A stretch of 64,000 bases of DNA, taken from assembly GCF_030036535.1 (NCBI RefSeq), contig NZ_CP080388.1, positions 868,001 to 932,000 on the forward strand. Reading direction: 5' to 3'. Both the position numbers and the translations under genes were made by a program. This DNA is from Agrobacterium cucumeris. Lineage in GTDB: Bacteria > Pseudomonadota > Alphaproteobacteria > Rhizobiales > Rhizobiaceae. Of the stretch, positions 9,257-18,390 are shown piece by piece; positions within the stretch are counted from its first letter, which is position 1, and each line of letters begins with the position of its first letter. Below the pieces are notes generated by a model. It ran no database searches. It worked only from the letters and a program-made list of their open reading frames with translations, and was not told where the DNA came from.

Positions 9257-10555
9257 ATGCGTTTGACACATTTTGCCCTTCTCGCCTGCACCGCGCTCAT
9301 TCTCACCGGTTGCAACGATACGCTCGAAACCGTGGAACGCGACGTTTCCCACGTCAAGAACAAGGTCGATTACCCGCTGTCTCCGTCCATTCTGGCCGAG
9401 ATCGACAAAAGGGGCATGGACCGCACCTCGCCGATCATGATCCGCATCTTCAAGGAAGAAGGCGCCTTGGAAATCTGGAAGGCCAGACGCGACAACCGCT
9501 TCGAGAAGATCGCCGGTTACGAGATTTGCGCATGGTCCGGAAAACTCGGCCCGAAGGTGAAGGAAGGCGACCGGCAGGCGCCGGAAGGTTTCTACAACCT
9601 GACGCCCGCGCACCTTAATCCAAACTCGAAATATTATCTTGCCATCAATACCGGCTTCCCGAACCGCTACGATGCCGCCAATGGCCGCAACGGCACCAAT
9701 CTGATGATCCATGGCGCCTGCTCATCGTCAGGCTGTTATTCGATGACGGATGCGCAGATTCTTGAAATCTACGGTTTTGCCCGTGACGCCTTCAAGGGCG
9801 GCCAGAAGACCGTGCAGCTGCAGGCCTTCCCGTTCCGCATGACGGCGGAGAACATGGCCCGCCATCGCCAGAGCGAGCATCTCGAATTCTGGAAGATGCT
9901 GAAGGTCGGTTACGACAATTTCGAAGTCACCAAGCGCCCGCCGGAGGTGAATGTCTGCGAGAAGAAATATGTCTTCAACCAGCAGACGGCAGGCGGCAGC
10001 TTCAACGCCTCCGCGCAGTGCCCGGGCATGAGCACGCCGCCCGCACTGGTCAGCGCGCTTTCGAGCTACGAAAAGACCTATGATCTCGCCTATGAAAAGG
10101 CGATGAAGAAATATGACGGCATGGCCTGGTACGACCCGAGCGAGGCGGAGCGCAAGGCGCTGGTCGCCGAAAAGCGCAAGGGACGCGAACCCGCCTATGC
10201 CCCGACCGGCTCGGCACTGAAGGCCGGCAAGCTGATGAAGGAAACGGAATTTGCCGCGCTGATGGAGAAGAAGCCGCAGCAGGTGACGTCGTCCTCCCCG
10301 GCAACCGCAGCCACCGCCTCATCCCTGCGTGGCCCACGCACCTCGACGCCCCAGCCAACCGCCCCACAGTCGAACCCGGCGCCTGCCGCTCCGACCATGG
10401 TTGCCACAGCCACCCCCGCGCCTTCGGCCAACGGCCAGAGCGGTGCGGCCGCACAGGGCATCCCGGTTCCAGCCCTCAACCCGCTTGCCTATTCCGCACC
10501 GGCACCGGAAGCGCCGGAGAAGAAGCCCTTCTGGAAGTTCTGGGCCAAGGAATGA
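9257..10555 (+). CDS. L,D-transpeptidase (YkuD domain) lipoprotein
   Basis: This is a probable periplasmic cross-linking or anchoring enzyme for peptidoglycan. The N-terminus is a lipoprotein signal with lipobox LTGC, making Cys19 the lipidated residue. The YkuD catalytic domain lies around residues 55-195 and contains the motif IHGACSSSGCYSM, with His152 and catalytic Cys160. It most resembles the YafK/ErfK branch. The C-terminal 100 or so residues are rich in Pro, Ala, Thr and Ser and end in a charged KKPFWKFWAKE, suggesting a flexible linker plus anchor. Multiple L,D-transpeptidases are known in polar-growing Agrobacterium; which one this is cannot be stated. Its stop overlaps the TusA-like start. 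Confidence 0.9.
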   Translation: MRLTHFALLACTALILTGCNDTLETVERDVSHVKNKVDYPLSPSILAEIDKRGMDRTSPIMIRIFKEEGALEIWKARRDNRFEKIAGYEICAWSGKLGPKVKEGDRQAPEGFYNLTPAHLNPNSKYYLAINTGFPNRYDAANGRNGTNLMIHGACSSSGCYSMTDAQILEIYGFARDAFKGGQKTVQLQAFPFRMTAENMARHRQSEHLEFWKMLKVGYDNFEVTKRPPEVNVCEKKYVFNQQTAGGSFNASAQCPGMSTPPALVSALSSYEKTYDLAYEKAMKKYDGMAWYDPSEAERKALVAEKRKGREPAYAPTGSALKAGKLMKETEFAALMEKKPQQVTSSSPATAATASSLRGPRTSTPQPTAPQSNPAPAAPTMVATATPAPSANGQSGAAAQGIPVPALNPLAYSAPAPEAPEKKPFWKFWAKE

Positions 10556-10788
10556 GCAACGCGACCGAGATAATTTACGATTTGAGGGGGCTTAAATGCC
10601 CCCTTCCGGTTTTAAGAAGCCGCAAGAAGCTTGCTGCGCTGAAAGCGGGCGATGTTTTGACTGTCGAAACGACGGACCCGCTGGCTGTCATCGATATTGC
10701 GCATATGTGCAATGAGGATGGGCATAGTCTGGTTGAGACCGTGGCAGTGGGTAACGGGCATCGGTTTCGGATTGTGAAGGGGGCGTAG
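10552..10788 (+). CDS. TusA-like sulfur-carrier protein
   Basis: The 78-residue product has the TusA/SirA fold signature LRGLKCPLPVL, with the CPxP cysteine at residue 16 that would carry a persulfide, followed by LKAGDVLTVETTDP and DIAHMCNEDGH. Such proteins pass sulfur to tRNA thiolation, molybdenum cofactor or other pathways. The ATG shares ATGA with the stop of the L,D-transpeptidase gene. mnmA, a tRNA 2-thiouridylase that could use such sulfur, lies 33 kb away and is not evidence of partnership. Confidence 0.9.
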   Translation: MSNATEIIYDLRGLKCPLPVLRSRKKLAALKAGDVLTVETTDPLAVIDIAHMCNEDGHSLVETVAVGNGHRFRIVKGA

Positions 10789-10805
10789 AGCGCTCACTGC
10801 GGAGG

Positions 10806-10854
10806 TTACCCCCCTCTGTCCTGCCGGACATCTCCCCCTCAAGGGGGGAGATCG
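10806..10854 (+). repeat. 49-bp intergenic repeat, copy A
   Basis: The 49 bases from TTACCCCCC to AGATCG recur in reverse complement at 10932-10980 with two mismatches. Each copy contains an internal hairpin (ATCTCCCCC/GGGGGAGAT). Rhizobial palindromic repeats of this kind are common between convergent genes. Confidence 0.85.
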
Positions 10855-10931
10855 GGTGAGGCCGCCCCCATTCCCTCGCAAGTCTGTCACATGGCTTGAG
10901 ATGCAGATAGAGTTCGGAGCAAGCCGCTTGT

Positions 10932-10980
10932 CGATCTCCCCCCTTGAGGGGGAGATGCCCGGCAGGGCAGAGGGGGGTAA
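10932..10980 (-). repeat. 49-bp intergenic repeat, copy B (inverted)
   Basis: This is the inverted partner of the copy at 10806-10854, differing at two positions, with a 77-base spacer between the copies. The pair lies between the convergent TusA-like and COG0523 genes. Together the arms could form a very stable cruciform or an mRNA stem that would act as a two-way transcription barrier. No coding frame was supported in the spacer. Confidence 0.85.
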
Positions 10981-11015
10981 ACCCCACCCACAAACTTACC
11001 CGCCGCCTTTTACCC

Positions 11016-12179
<1,164 letters not shown>

Positions 12180-12289
12180 GCCTTGCCTGTATGGTTGAGG
12201 GCCGCTCCGGCAGATCGTTGAACGATGTTCGAGCCGGAACCGCGCGATAAAACAGAAATCGCCCAAGGCCTGAAGGCAATGGGCGAGAC

Positions 12290-12304
12290 TGTAATATCAT
12301 AACA
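12290..12304 (-). promoter_or_regulatory. Candidate Zur/Fur-type operator upstream of the COG0523 GTPase
   Basis: On the minus strand the sequence TGTTATGATATTACA is an imperfect dyad (TGTwAT...ATwACA, 10 of 15 positions symmetric). It resembles the AT-rich Zur boxes of rhizobia. It lies about 110 bases upstream of the start codon in a region with no other gene. Assignment rests on resemblance only. Confidence 0.4.
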
Positions 12305-12372
12305 GATCAGAGCTGCGAATAGCCAATCCGCAGGCGCACTCGCCCTTCATCACTGAAGAGCGATCAAGCCAA

Positions 12373-13542
12373 TCAGAATGTCGGGCGTGGGATCGGGATC
12401 GGCACGTTGGCCAGTTCGCCCTTGGCCGCAGCCCCCTTGGTCGTGTTGACAGCCACGGTCTCGCTGCCCGGGATAAGACCGGCGAAGGAATATTCCGGCG
12501 GGCGGGTCATCTCCGTCACATAAGGCGAATGGATGACCATACGGCCGGCTTCATCGCGGCCCTCGCTACGCACCTTTGCAGCCTTCGGATTGCAGATTTC
12601 GGCGCTGACATCGTTCACATCGCCGGTATCGCCATAGGGCGCCAGCGAAGCAAGCGAAACGCCCTGCCCGGAAGGCGCCGTCAGCCCCATCTGCAGCAGG
12701 TCTGCAGACTGGTCGGTTCGTCCGGCAAGGCTGTCCGCGCCCAGTACTACGGTGATGACGGAGCGGCCGTTGCGCACGGCAGACGACACCTGGTTAAAAC
12801 CGGAGGCACAGATGAAGCCGGTCTTCATGCCGTCAGCGCCATCAAAGCGGCCGACCAGCATATTGAAGTTGGCATAATTCTTCTTGCCGGTGGTGACGCC
12901 TTCCAGCGAGAAATAGTGGGCATATTCCGGGAATTCGCGCTTGATGATCAGCGCCAGCAGCGCCAGATCCCGCGCGGTCGTATATTGCCCCTTGCCGGGC
13001 AGGCCGTTGGCATTCACGTAATGGGTGGAGCTCATGCCCAGCCGCTGCGCCTGTGCATTCATCTGCGCCACAAAATTATCGGACGTGCCACCGATCGTCT
13101 CGGCAATCGCCACGGCAATATCATTGGCGGATTTGATCAGCAGCAGCTTCAGCGCGCTGTCCATCGTCAGCTTCTGGCCGGGCTTAAAATACATTTTCGA
13201 GGCCGGCTGGTCGGCGGCCTTCTTGCTCATCACCACTTCCGTCTGCGGGCTGAGCTTGCCGGCCTTCATCTGCGAAAAGGCGATATAGGCGGTCATCAGC
13301 TTGGTCAGCGACGCCGGATACCACTTGCGGAAGGCTTCCTGATGGGAAATCACCTTGCCGGTTTTAACATCCACCACCATTTTCGGATTGGCATTGGCCA
13401 CGGGTGCTGCGGCAACGAGGCCTACGGTCATGATGGCAACGGCTGCGGAGAGCCGCCGGGCGGCGTTTGGCGATTTAACTGTCTGTGGCAAGGCTTGTCC
13501 TCGAATTCCCGTCTTCGGTCGGGGAATGGCAATATTCACCAT
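12373..13542 (-). CDS. D-alanyl-D-alanine carboxypeptidase (PBP5/6-like, S11 family)
   Basis: This class trims the terminal D-Ala from peptidoglycan stem peptides in the periplasm. The 389-residue protein has a signal sequence (hydrophobic AAVAIMTVGLVAAAPVANA, about 33-51) and the three penicillin-binding motifs: SLTK at 78-81, SAN at 137-139 and KTG at 239-241. The C-terminal part diverges from the PBP5 beta domain and ends in IPIPRPTF without an obvious amphipathic anchor. The ATG at 13542, with AGGA six bases upstream, is preferred to the ATG 27 bases earlier, which lacks a ribosome-binding site. It is divergent from the M20 gene. Confidence 0.92.
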   Translation of the reverse strand: MVNIAIPRPKTGIRGQALPQTVKSPNAARRLSAAVAIMTVGLVAAAPVANANPKMVVDVKTGKVISHQEAFRKWYPASLTKLMTAYIAFSQMKAGKLSPQTEVVMSKKAADQPASKMYFKPGQKLTMDSALKLLLIKSANDIAVAIAETIGGTSDNFVAQMNAQAQRLGMSSTHYVNANGLPGKGQYTTARDLALLALIIKREFPEYAHYFSLEGVTTGKKNYANFNMLVGRFDGADGMKTGFICASGFNQVSSAVRNGRSVITVVLGADSLAGRTDQSADLLQMGLTAPSGQGVSLASLAPYGDTGDVNDVSAEICNPKAAKVRSEGRDEAGRMVIHSPYVTEMTRPPEYSFAGLIPGSETVAVNTTKGAAAKGELANVPIPIPRPTF

Positions 13543-13655
13543 ATATGTCCTAGCAATGGCAAAGTACATTGATTACGTCAATTATGCGGCGCACTATCCA
13601 CCATGGAGGATGGCTTTTACCACACGCCGCACCGATGAACCCAGGAATGAACGAA

Positions 13656-14819
13656 ATGCCGATTTTGAACAGAGCCGCCGAACTTCAACAGGAAGTCAGC
13701 GAATGGCGGCGTCACCTGCACGAAAATCCTGAGATTTTGTATGATGTCGACAACACCGCAGCCTTCGTTGCGGACAAGCTGAAATCTTTCGGCGTTGACG
13801 AAATTGTGACCGGTCTTGGCCGCACGGGTGTGGTCGGCATCATCAGGGGCAATCTTGCCGGTGAACGCACCATCGGCTTTCGCGCGGATATGGACGCCTT
13901 GCCCATTCTCGAGGAAACCGGCAAGCCCTGGGCATCGAAAACAGCAGGTGCGATGCATGCCTGCGGCCATGACGGCCATACCGCCATGCTGCTCGGCGCA
14001 GCCAAATATCTCACCGAGACCCGCAACTTCGCCGGCTCGATCGCCGTCATCTTCCAGCCCGCCGAAGAAGGTGGCGCTGGCGCGCTCGCCATGGTCGAGG
14101 ACGGCTTGATGGAGCGTTTCGGCATTAACGAGGTCTATGGCATGCACAATATGCCGGGCATTCCTCTCGGCGCCTTCGCCATCCGCAAGGGCGGCATCAT
14201 GGCGGCACCGGACAAGTTCTCCATCACCGTCAAGGGCCGGGGCGGCCATGCGGCACAGCCGCACCGCACCATCGACCCCATCACCATCGGCGCACAGATT
14301 GTCGGCAACCTGCAGATGATCGCTTCGCGCAATGCCGATCCGATCCGTTCGGTCGTCGTGTCCGTCACCCGCTTTCACGCCGGCTCCAGCCACAACATCA
14401 TCCCCAACGAGGCGCTGATTGCCGGCACGGTGCGCAGCCTCGACGAAACGGTGCGCGATCTCGCGCAGGACCGCATCAAGCAGATGGCGGAAGGCATAGC
14501 CCTTGCCAATGGCGCCGAAGCCGAAGTCGTCTATGAGCGTTATTGCCCGGTGACCTTCAACCACGCCGCCGAGACCGACCACGCCATCCGCGTCGCCCGC
14601 GATGTGGCGGGAGACCACAATGTCGATCCCGATGTCGATCCCTCCATGGCCGGCGAAGATTTTTCCTTCATGCTGAAGGAAAGGCCGGGCGCCTTCATCT
14701 TCCTCGGCAATGGCGATTCGGCCGGGCTTCATAATCCCGGCTACGATTTTAACGACGACGCCATCGCCTACGGCATTTCCTACTGGGTGAAGCTGGCTGA
14801 ACAGCGTCTCACGAGCTGA
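13656..14819 (+). CDS. M20 family amidohydrolase/carboxypeptidase (hippurate hydrolase-like)
   Basis: The 387-residue enzyme has the M20D metal-site signature MHACGHDGHTAM (100-111), EEGGAGALAM, the dimerisation-domain GRGGHAAQPH and a C-terminal DPSMAGEDFSFM. Family members hydrolyse N-acyl or N-aminoacyl amide bonds such as hippurate, indole-3-acetyl-amino acids or N-acetyl amino acids. The exact substrate cannot be read. The start at 13656 (MPILNRAAELQQEV) has AGGA upstream; in-frame ATGs further upstream run into the dacA-like promoter. No signal peptide is seen, so it is probably cytoplasmic. Confidence 0.92.
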   Translation: MPILNRAAELQQEVSEWRRHLHENPEILYDVDNTAAFVADKLKSFGVDEIVTGLGRTGVVGIIRGNLAGERTIGFRADMDALPILEETGKPWASKTAGAMHACGHDGHTAMLLGAAKYLTETRNFAGSIAVIFQPAEEGGAGALAMVEDGLMERFGINEVYGMHNMPGIPLGAFAIRKGGIMAAPDKFSITVKGRGGHAAQPHRTIDPITIGAQIVGNLQMIASRNADPIRSVVVSVTRFHAGSSHNIIPNEALIAGTVRSLDETVRDLAQDRIKQMAEGIALANGAEAEVVYERYCPVTFNHAAETDHAIRVARDVAGDHNVDPDVDPSMAGEDFSFMLKERPGAFIFLGNGDSAGLHNPGYDFNDDAIAYGISYWVKLAEQRLTS

Positions 14820-14852
14820 TTGCCGGCGAGCGCAAAGAAAGCCGAGGAACAG

Positions 14853-14882
14853 ATCAACCGCGATAAAGAACGCGGTTGATCC
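14853..14882. terminator. Hairpin after the M20 gene
   Basis: An 11-bp perfect inverted repeat, GATCAACCGCG (14853-14863) and its complement (14872-14882), has an 8-base loop. It lies 34 bases after the M20 stop and 33 bases before the tRNA. There is no T-run, so it may be a factor-assisted terminator or a processing signal. Confidence 0.45.
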
Positions 14883-14914
14883 GCAGGCATCGTCAGGTTA
14901 AAGAGCAATTCAGT

Positions 14915-15231
14915 GTCCACGTAGCTCAGCAGGATAGAGCACAGGATTCCTAGTTGATAATTGGGGGCTGCGGTCCGAAAGGCTGTAGTCGATCTGCTCA
15001 AATTCGGGGAACGCTTAGCTGGGCTTCCAGCATGCCAATCCCGAGCCAAGCTTCAGGCGAAAGCCTGTTGAAGGTGTAGAGACTGGTAGGGCAGCGCCTA
15101 AAGGCCGCAAGGTCCATGGTGAAGGGACAGTCCAGACCACGAACGCCCTGCCTATTTTCGGCGGGACGGCGGTTAAAGCCGAAGTGGTATGAATCCTGGG
15201 GTCGGAGGTTCGAATCCTCTCGTGGACACCA
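14915..15231 (+). tRNA. tRNA-Arg(CCU), interrupted by a group I intron
   Basis: Two exons, 14915-14951 (37 nt) and 15192-15231 (40 nt), join to a canonical 77-nt tRNA. The acceptor stem GTCCACG pairs with CGTGGAC, the D-arm is GCTC/GAGC, the anticodon stem CAGGA/TCCTG holds the loop TTCCTAA with anticodon CCT (14949-14951), the T-arm is GGAGG-TTCGAAT-CCTCT, and the CCA end is encoded. The break falls exactly after the third anticodon base. Without splicing the anticodon loop cannot form. An intron-bearing tRNA-Arg(CCU) is a published feature of Agrobacterium. Confidence 0.97.
14952..15191 (+). ncRNA. Self-splicing group I intron in tRNA-Arg(CCU)
   Basis: The 240-nt insert follows group I rules. 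The 5' exon ends in U (CCT) and the intron ends in G. A GGGGG internal guide (14963-14967) can pair with the exon UUCCU to form P1 with the expected U-G wobble. P- and Q-like elements AAATTCGGGGAA (from 15000) and AATCCCGAGCC (15037-15047) pair as P4. GACTG (15081-15085) and CAGTC (15128-15132) form P7, the guanosine-binding helix. A GAAA tetraloop closes CAGGC/GCCTG near 15053-15066. No reading frame for a homing endonuclease is present, so it depends on RNA chemistry alone. Confidence 0.93.
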
Positions 15232-15351
15232 TTTTCCTGTTTTATCCGCCGTTAAGATACAGACCCTGCTCTGCAATCAGAACGGCCAAAACCTCTCGGA
15301 CCGACATGGCCTGTCCGAAAGGTCGATTTCCAGCACGGTCTGCCGCGCGTT

Positions 15352-16515
15352 TTACACCGCCACCGGCGTGATCCAGCGCGGAGCGGCGCTTTCGGCACTA
15401 TCCACAACCGCTTCCACAAAGGCCACACCCTTCAGCCCGTCATAGGCAAGCGGAATGTTGCGGCCAATCGCACCCGTCTCACGGCCCGCCTTGCGGGCAC
15501 GGATGGCTTCCGCGAAACCGGCATAGAGGTTGGCGAAGGCCTCCAGATATCCCTCCGGGTGGCCGGGCGGAGTGCGGGTTCGAACCTTCGCATCTTCGGA
15601 AAGATCGTCCGCGCCGCGCTTGATGGTCTGCACACGCCCGTTAAGCGGCGTATAGACGAGTTCGTTCGGCTGTTCCTGAAACCATTGCAACGAACCGGTC
15701 GCGCCGAAAACCCGCAGACGCACGCCGTTGGAATTGCCGAGCGCCACCTGCGACGACCAGAGGAGCCCCCGCGCGCCGCCCTCATAACGCATCATCACAT
15801 GGGCATTGTCATCCAGCGCCCGCCCCACCACGAAAGTGGCGAGATCGGCGGTGAGCGACTGCAGTTTCAGCCCGGTCACGAAGCCGGCCAGATGATAGGC
15901 ATGGGTGCCGATATCGCCGATGGAGCCGCCGCGGCCGTTCTTCTTCGGGTCGGTGCGCCATGCCGCCTGGGCATTGCCCTGCTGTTCGATGGCCGTTGCC
16001 ATCCATTCCAGCGGATATTCCACCTGCACGGTGCGAACCTCGCCGATCTCACCCGCCGCGACGCGCGCACGCGCTTCATGCACCATCGGATAGCCGGAAT
16101 AGGTGTAGGTCACCCCAACGAAGCGGCCGCTTTCCCGCGACAGCTTTTCCAGAGCGATGGCATCCTCCAGCGTCGCGGTCAGCGGCTTTTCGCAGATCAC
16201 GTCGAAACCTGCCTCGATCAGCGCCTTCGCGATCGGATAGTGGGTGAAATTCGGTGTGCAGATCGCAACCGCATCGACACGATCCTCACGGGCAGCCTCG
16301 CCGGTAATCAGCTCCTGATAGCTGCCGTAACTGCGGGCCGGGTCAAGCCCTTCATTGATCGCAAAGGCGCGGCCCCTTTCGGGATCGACATCAAAGGCCC
16401 CGGTCACAAGCACCCATTTGCCGTCAAGGCGTGCGGCAAGACGGTGGATATTGCCGATATAGGCTCCCTGGCCGCCGCCGATCATGCCCAGACGAAGTGG
16501 TCTTTCGATAGTCAT
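15352..16515 (-). CDS. Gfo/Idh/MocA family oxidoreductase
   Basis: The 387-residue protein has an N-terminal Rossmann fold with GMIGGGQGAYIG (about 9-20) and the family's catalytic Lys in ICEKPL, followed by the C-terminal alpha/beta domain with IGDIGTHAYHLAGF, carrying the usual Asp/His pair. These enzymes oxidise or epimerise sugars and cyclitols, for example at C3 or C2, with NAD(P). It is the last gene of the leftward iolD-iolE-SDR-isomerase run, and its ATG overlaps the preceding stop by four bases. The pairing of a Gfo/Idh/MocA enzyme with a TIM-barrel isomerase is typical of 3-keto-sugar chemistry, but the substrate here is inferred only as cyclitol-related. Confidence 0.9.
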   Translation of the reverse strand: MTIERPLRLGMIGGGQGAYIGNIHRLAARLDGKWVLVTGAFDVDPERGRAFAINEGLDPARSYGSYQELITGEAAREDRVDAVAICTPNFTHYPIAKALIEAGFDVICEKPLTATLEDAIALEKLSRESGRFVGVTYTYSGYPMVHEARARVAAGEIGEVRTVQVEYPLEWMATAIEQQGNAQAAWRTDPKKNGRGGSIGDIGTHAYHLAGFVTGLKLQSLTADLATFVVGRALDDNAHVMMRYEGGARGLLWSSQVALGNSNGVRLRVFGATGSLQWFQEQPNELVYTPLNGRVQTIKRGADDLSEDAKVRTRTPPGHPEGYLEAFANLYAGFAEAIRARKAGRETGAIGRNIPLAYDGLKGVAFVEAVVDSAESAAPRWITPVAV

Positions 16516-17573
16516 TGTTCCTCCAGCCCCAGCATGGTGCGGTTGGCATTGCGGTTCGCGCCGGATTTGACGAAATCGTCAAAGGCGCGGTCCGAAACAC
16601 GGATGATGTGATCGGCGATGAAACGTGCGCCTTCAGACGCACCGTCCTCGGGGTTCTTGACGAAACATTCCCACTCCAGCACCGCCCAGCCATCAAAGCC
16701 GTAGGTCGTCAGCTTGGTGAAGATCGCCCCGAAATCAACCTGCCCGTCGCCGGGGCTGCGGAAGCGCCCGGCCCTTTTTGACCATGGCTGATAACCGCCA
16801 TAGGCGCCCGATTTTCCGTCTGGACGAAACTCGGCATCCTTGACGTGGAAGGTTTTTATCCGCTGGTGGTAATGGTCGATGAAGGCGAGATAATCCATTC
16901 CCTGCAGAACGAGATGCGAGGGATCATACATCAGGTTCGCCCGGGGATGTTCCTTGACCTTGTCGAGAAACATCTCCCAGCTGTGGCCGTCATGCAGGTC
17001 TTCGCTCGGATGGATTTCATAGCAGACATCCACGCCATGGGCGTCGAAATCATCAAGAATCGGCGTCCAGCGGCGGGCAAGCTCGTCAAAGCCTTCCTCC
17101 ACCAGCCCTTCCGGCCATTGCGGATAGGGATAAAGATACGGCCATAAAAGCGCCCCGGGGAAGGTCACATGGCGGTCGATGCCGAGGCGCTTTGAGGCGC
17201 GGGCGGCAAAGCGCAGTTGTTCCTCGGCCCATGCCCGACGCTTTGCGGGATTGCCGCGCACATGTTCCGGTGCAAAACTGTCCATGATCGCATCATGGGC
17301 GGGGTGCACCGCCACAAGCTGCCCGGTGATGTGCGAGGCGAGTTCGGTGATCTCCAGCCCATGCTCGCCGAGCATGCCCTTCAGATCACCGCAATAGGCA
17401 TCGCTTTCCGCCGCCTGTTTCATGTCGATCAGGCGCGTATCCCAGGTGGGAATCTGCACGCCCTTGAAGCCCTTCGCCGAGGCCCACGCCGCCAGCGAGG
17501 CAAGCGAATTATAGGGCGCCTCATCGGCCGCGAACTGTGCCAGAAAGACACCCGGCCCCTTGATGGTTCGCAT
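16512..17573 (-). CDS. Sugar phosphate isomerase/epimerase-type TIM barrel protein
   Basis: The 353-residue protein belongs to the xylose-isomerase-like/AP endonuclease 2 superfamily. Metal-site candidates can be seen in VCYEIHPSEDLHDG, NLMYDPSHLVLQG, TFHVKDAEFRP and a C-terminal WAVLEWECF Glu. The start at 17573 gives MRTIKGPGVFLAQF; the frame is open 54 bases further upstream without a ribosome-binding site. It starts five bases past the SDR stop and overlaps the next gene, so it is translationally coupled inside the iol operon. Members act as isomerases, epimerases or lyases of keto-sugars; the exact reaction is unknown. Confidence 0.88.
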   Translation of the reverse strand: MRTIKGPGVFLAQFAADEAPYNSLASLAAWASAKGFKGVQIPTWDTRLIDMKQAAESDAYCGDLKGMLGEHGLEITELASHITGQLVAVHPAHDAIMDSFAPEHVRGNPAKRRAWAEEQLRFAARASKRLGIDRHVTFPGALLWPYLYPYPQWPEGLVEEGFDELARRWTPILDDFDAHGVDVCYEIHPSEDLHDGHSWEMFLDKVKEHPRANLMYDPSHLVLQGMDYLAFIDHYHQRIKTFHVKDAEFRPDGKSGAYGGYQPWSKRAGRFRSPGDGQVDFGAIFTKLTTYGFDGWAVLEWECFVKNPEDGASEGARFIADHIIRVSDRAFDDFVKSGANRNANRTMLGLEEQ

Positions 17574-17577
17574 AGGC

Positions 17578-18390
17578 TTATTCCTCCAGCTTTTTCGCCG
17601 GCACCGGCGCGTCGTCGTAACCGCCATAGACCGACTGATCGAAGGGGATCACCGCGCCCGTCATCATGCCGCTGTCTTCGGAGGACATCCACAGGATGGC
17701 GCGGGCCACTTCGCGCGGATCGAGGATGCGCCCGAACGGCTTGGCCGCCGCCGCGCGGTCGATGAAATCGGGATCGCCGGTCTCGGAAAGGACAAGCTTG
17801 CGCTCGTGATCGGAATTCATCCAGCCGATATCGAGCTGGTTCACATGGATACGGTGGCGCATCAGCGAAAAGCCGGCATGGCGGGTGACGGTGGCAAGCG
17901 CGCCCTTGGACGCCGCATAGGGCGCAAGGAAAGGCTGGCCTGTCAGACCCGACATTGATCCGACATTAACGACCCGACCCTCGATCCCCTCGCGGATCAT
18001 CACCTTTGCCGCATCCTGAATGAGAAAGAATGGCGCACGCGTGTTGACCGCGAACATCCGGTCGAAAAGCTCGGGCGTTGTGTTGAGCATGTTGCCGCGA
18101 TCCGTCAGGCCCGCCGCGTTAACGAGGATATCGACCCGACCGAAGCGTTTGTCCGTCGCCGGAATGATGCTGCGGACATCATCGATATCGCCGAGATCGG
18201 CCGCCACCATCTCAACCGGCACGCCTGATTTCTGCGTGATGGCATCCGCGACAGCCTGTCCTTTTTCCACACCGCGCCCGACAATGACGATCCCCGCCGC
18301 GCCCGCCTGCGCAAACACCTGCGCAACCGCTGCGCCCAGACCCTGGGTTCCGCCGGTAACAACGGCGATCTTTCCTTCAATACGGTTCAT
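17578..18390 (-). CDS. Short-chain dehydrogenase/reductase
   Basis: A classical SDR of 270 residues with the TGGTQGLG cofactor motif (12-19), DLGD, NAAG, the catalytic Ser of NVGSMSG and the YAASK Tyr-Lys pair. The cofactor is probably NAD(H) or NADP(H); after the second strand VGRG follows, and the residues do not settle which. It sits between iolE and the TIM-barrel isomerase and shares ATGA with the iolE stop. A role in oxidising or reducing a cyclitol or a ring-opened intermediate is inferred from context only. Confidence 0.9.
   Translation of the reverse strand: MNRIEGKIAVVTGGTQGLGAAVAQVFAQAGAAGIVIVGRGVEKGQAVADAITQKSGVPVEMVAADLGDIDDVRSIIPATDKRFGRVDILVNAAGLTDRGNMLNTTPELFDRMFAVNTRAPFFLIQDAAKVMIREGIEGRVVNVGSMSGLTGQPFLAPYAASKGALATVTRHAGFSLMRHRIHVNQLDIGWMNSDHERKLVLSETGDPDFIDRAAAAKPFGRILDPREVARAILWMSSEDSGMMTGAVIPFDQSVYGGYDDAPVPAKKLEE

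Noticed and set aside
10806..10980. Possible CRISPR array
   Set aside because: Only two copies, and they are inverted to each other rather than direct; no cas genes are near.
14998..15276. Minus-strand frame of 92 codons across the tRNA-Arg
   Set aside because: It overlaps the intron and tRNA exons on the wrong strand; a structural RNA explains the sequence better.
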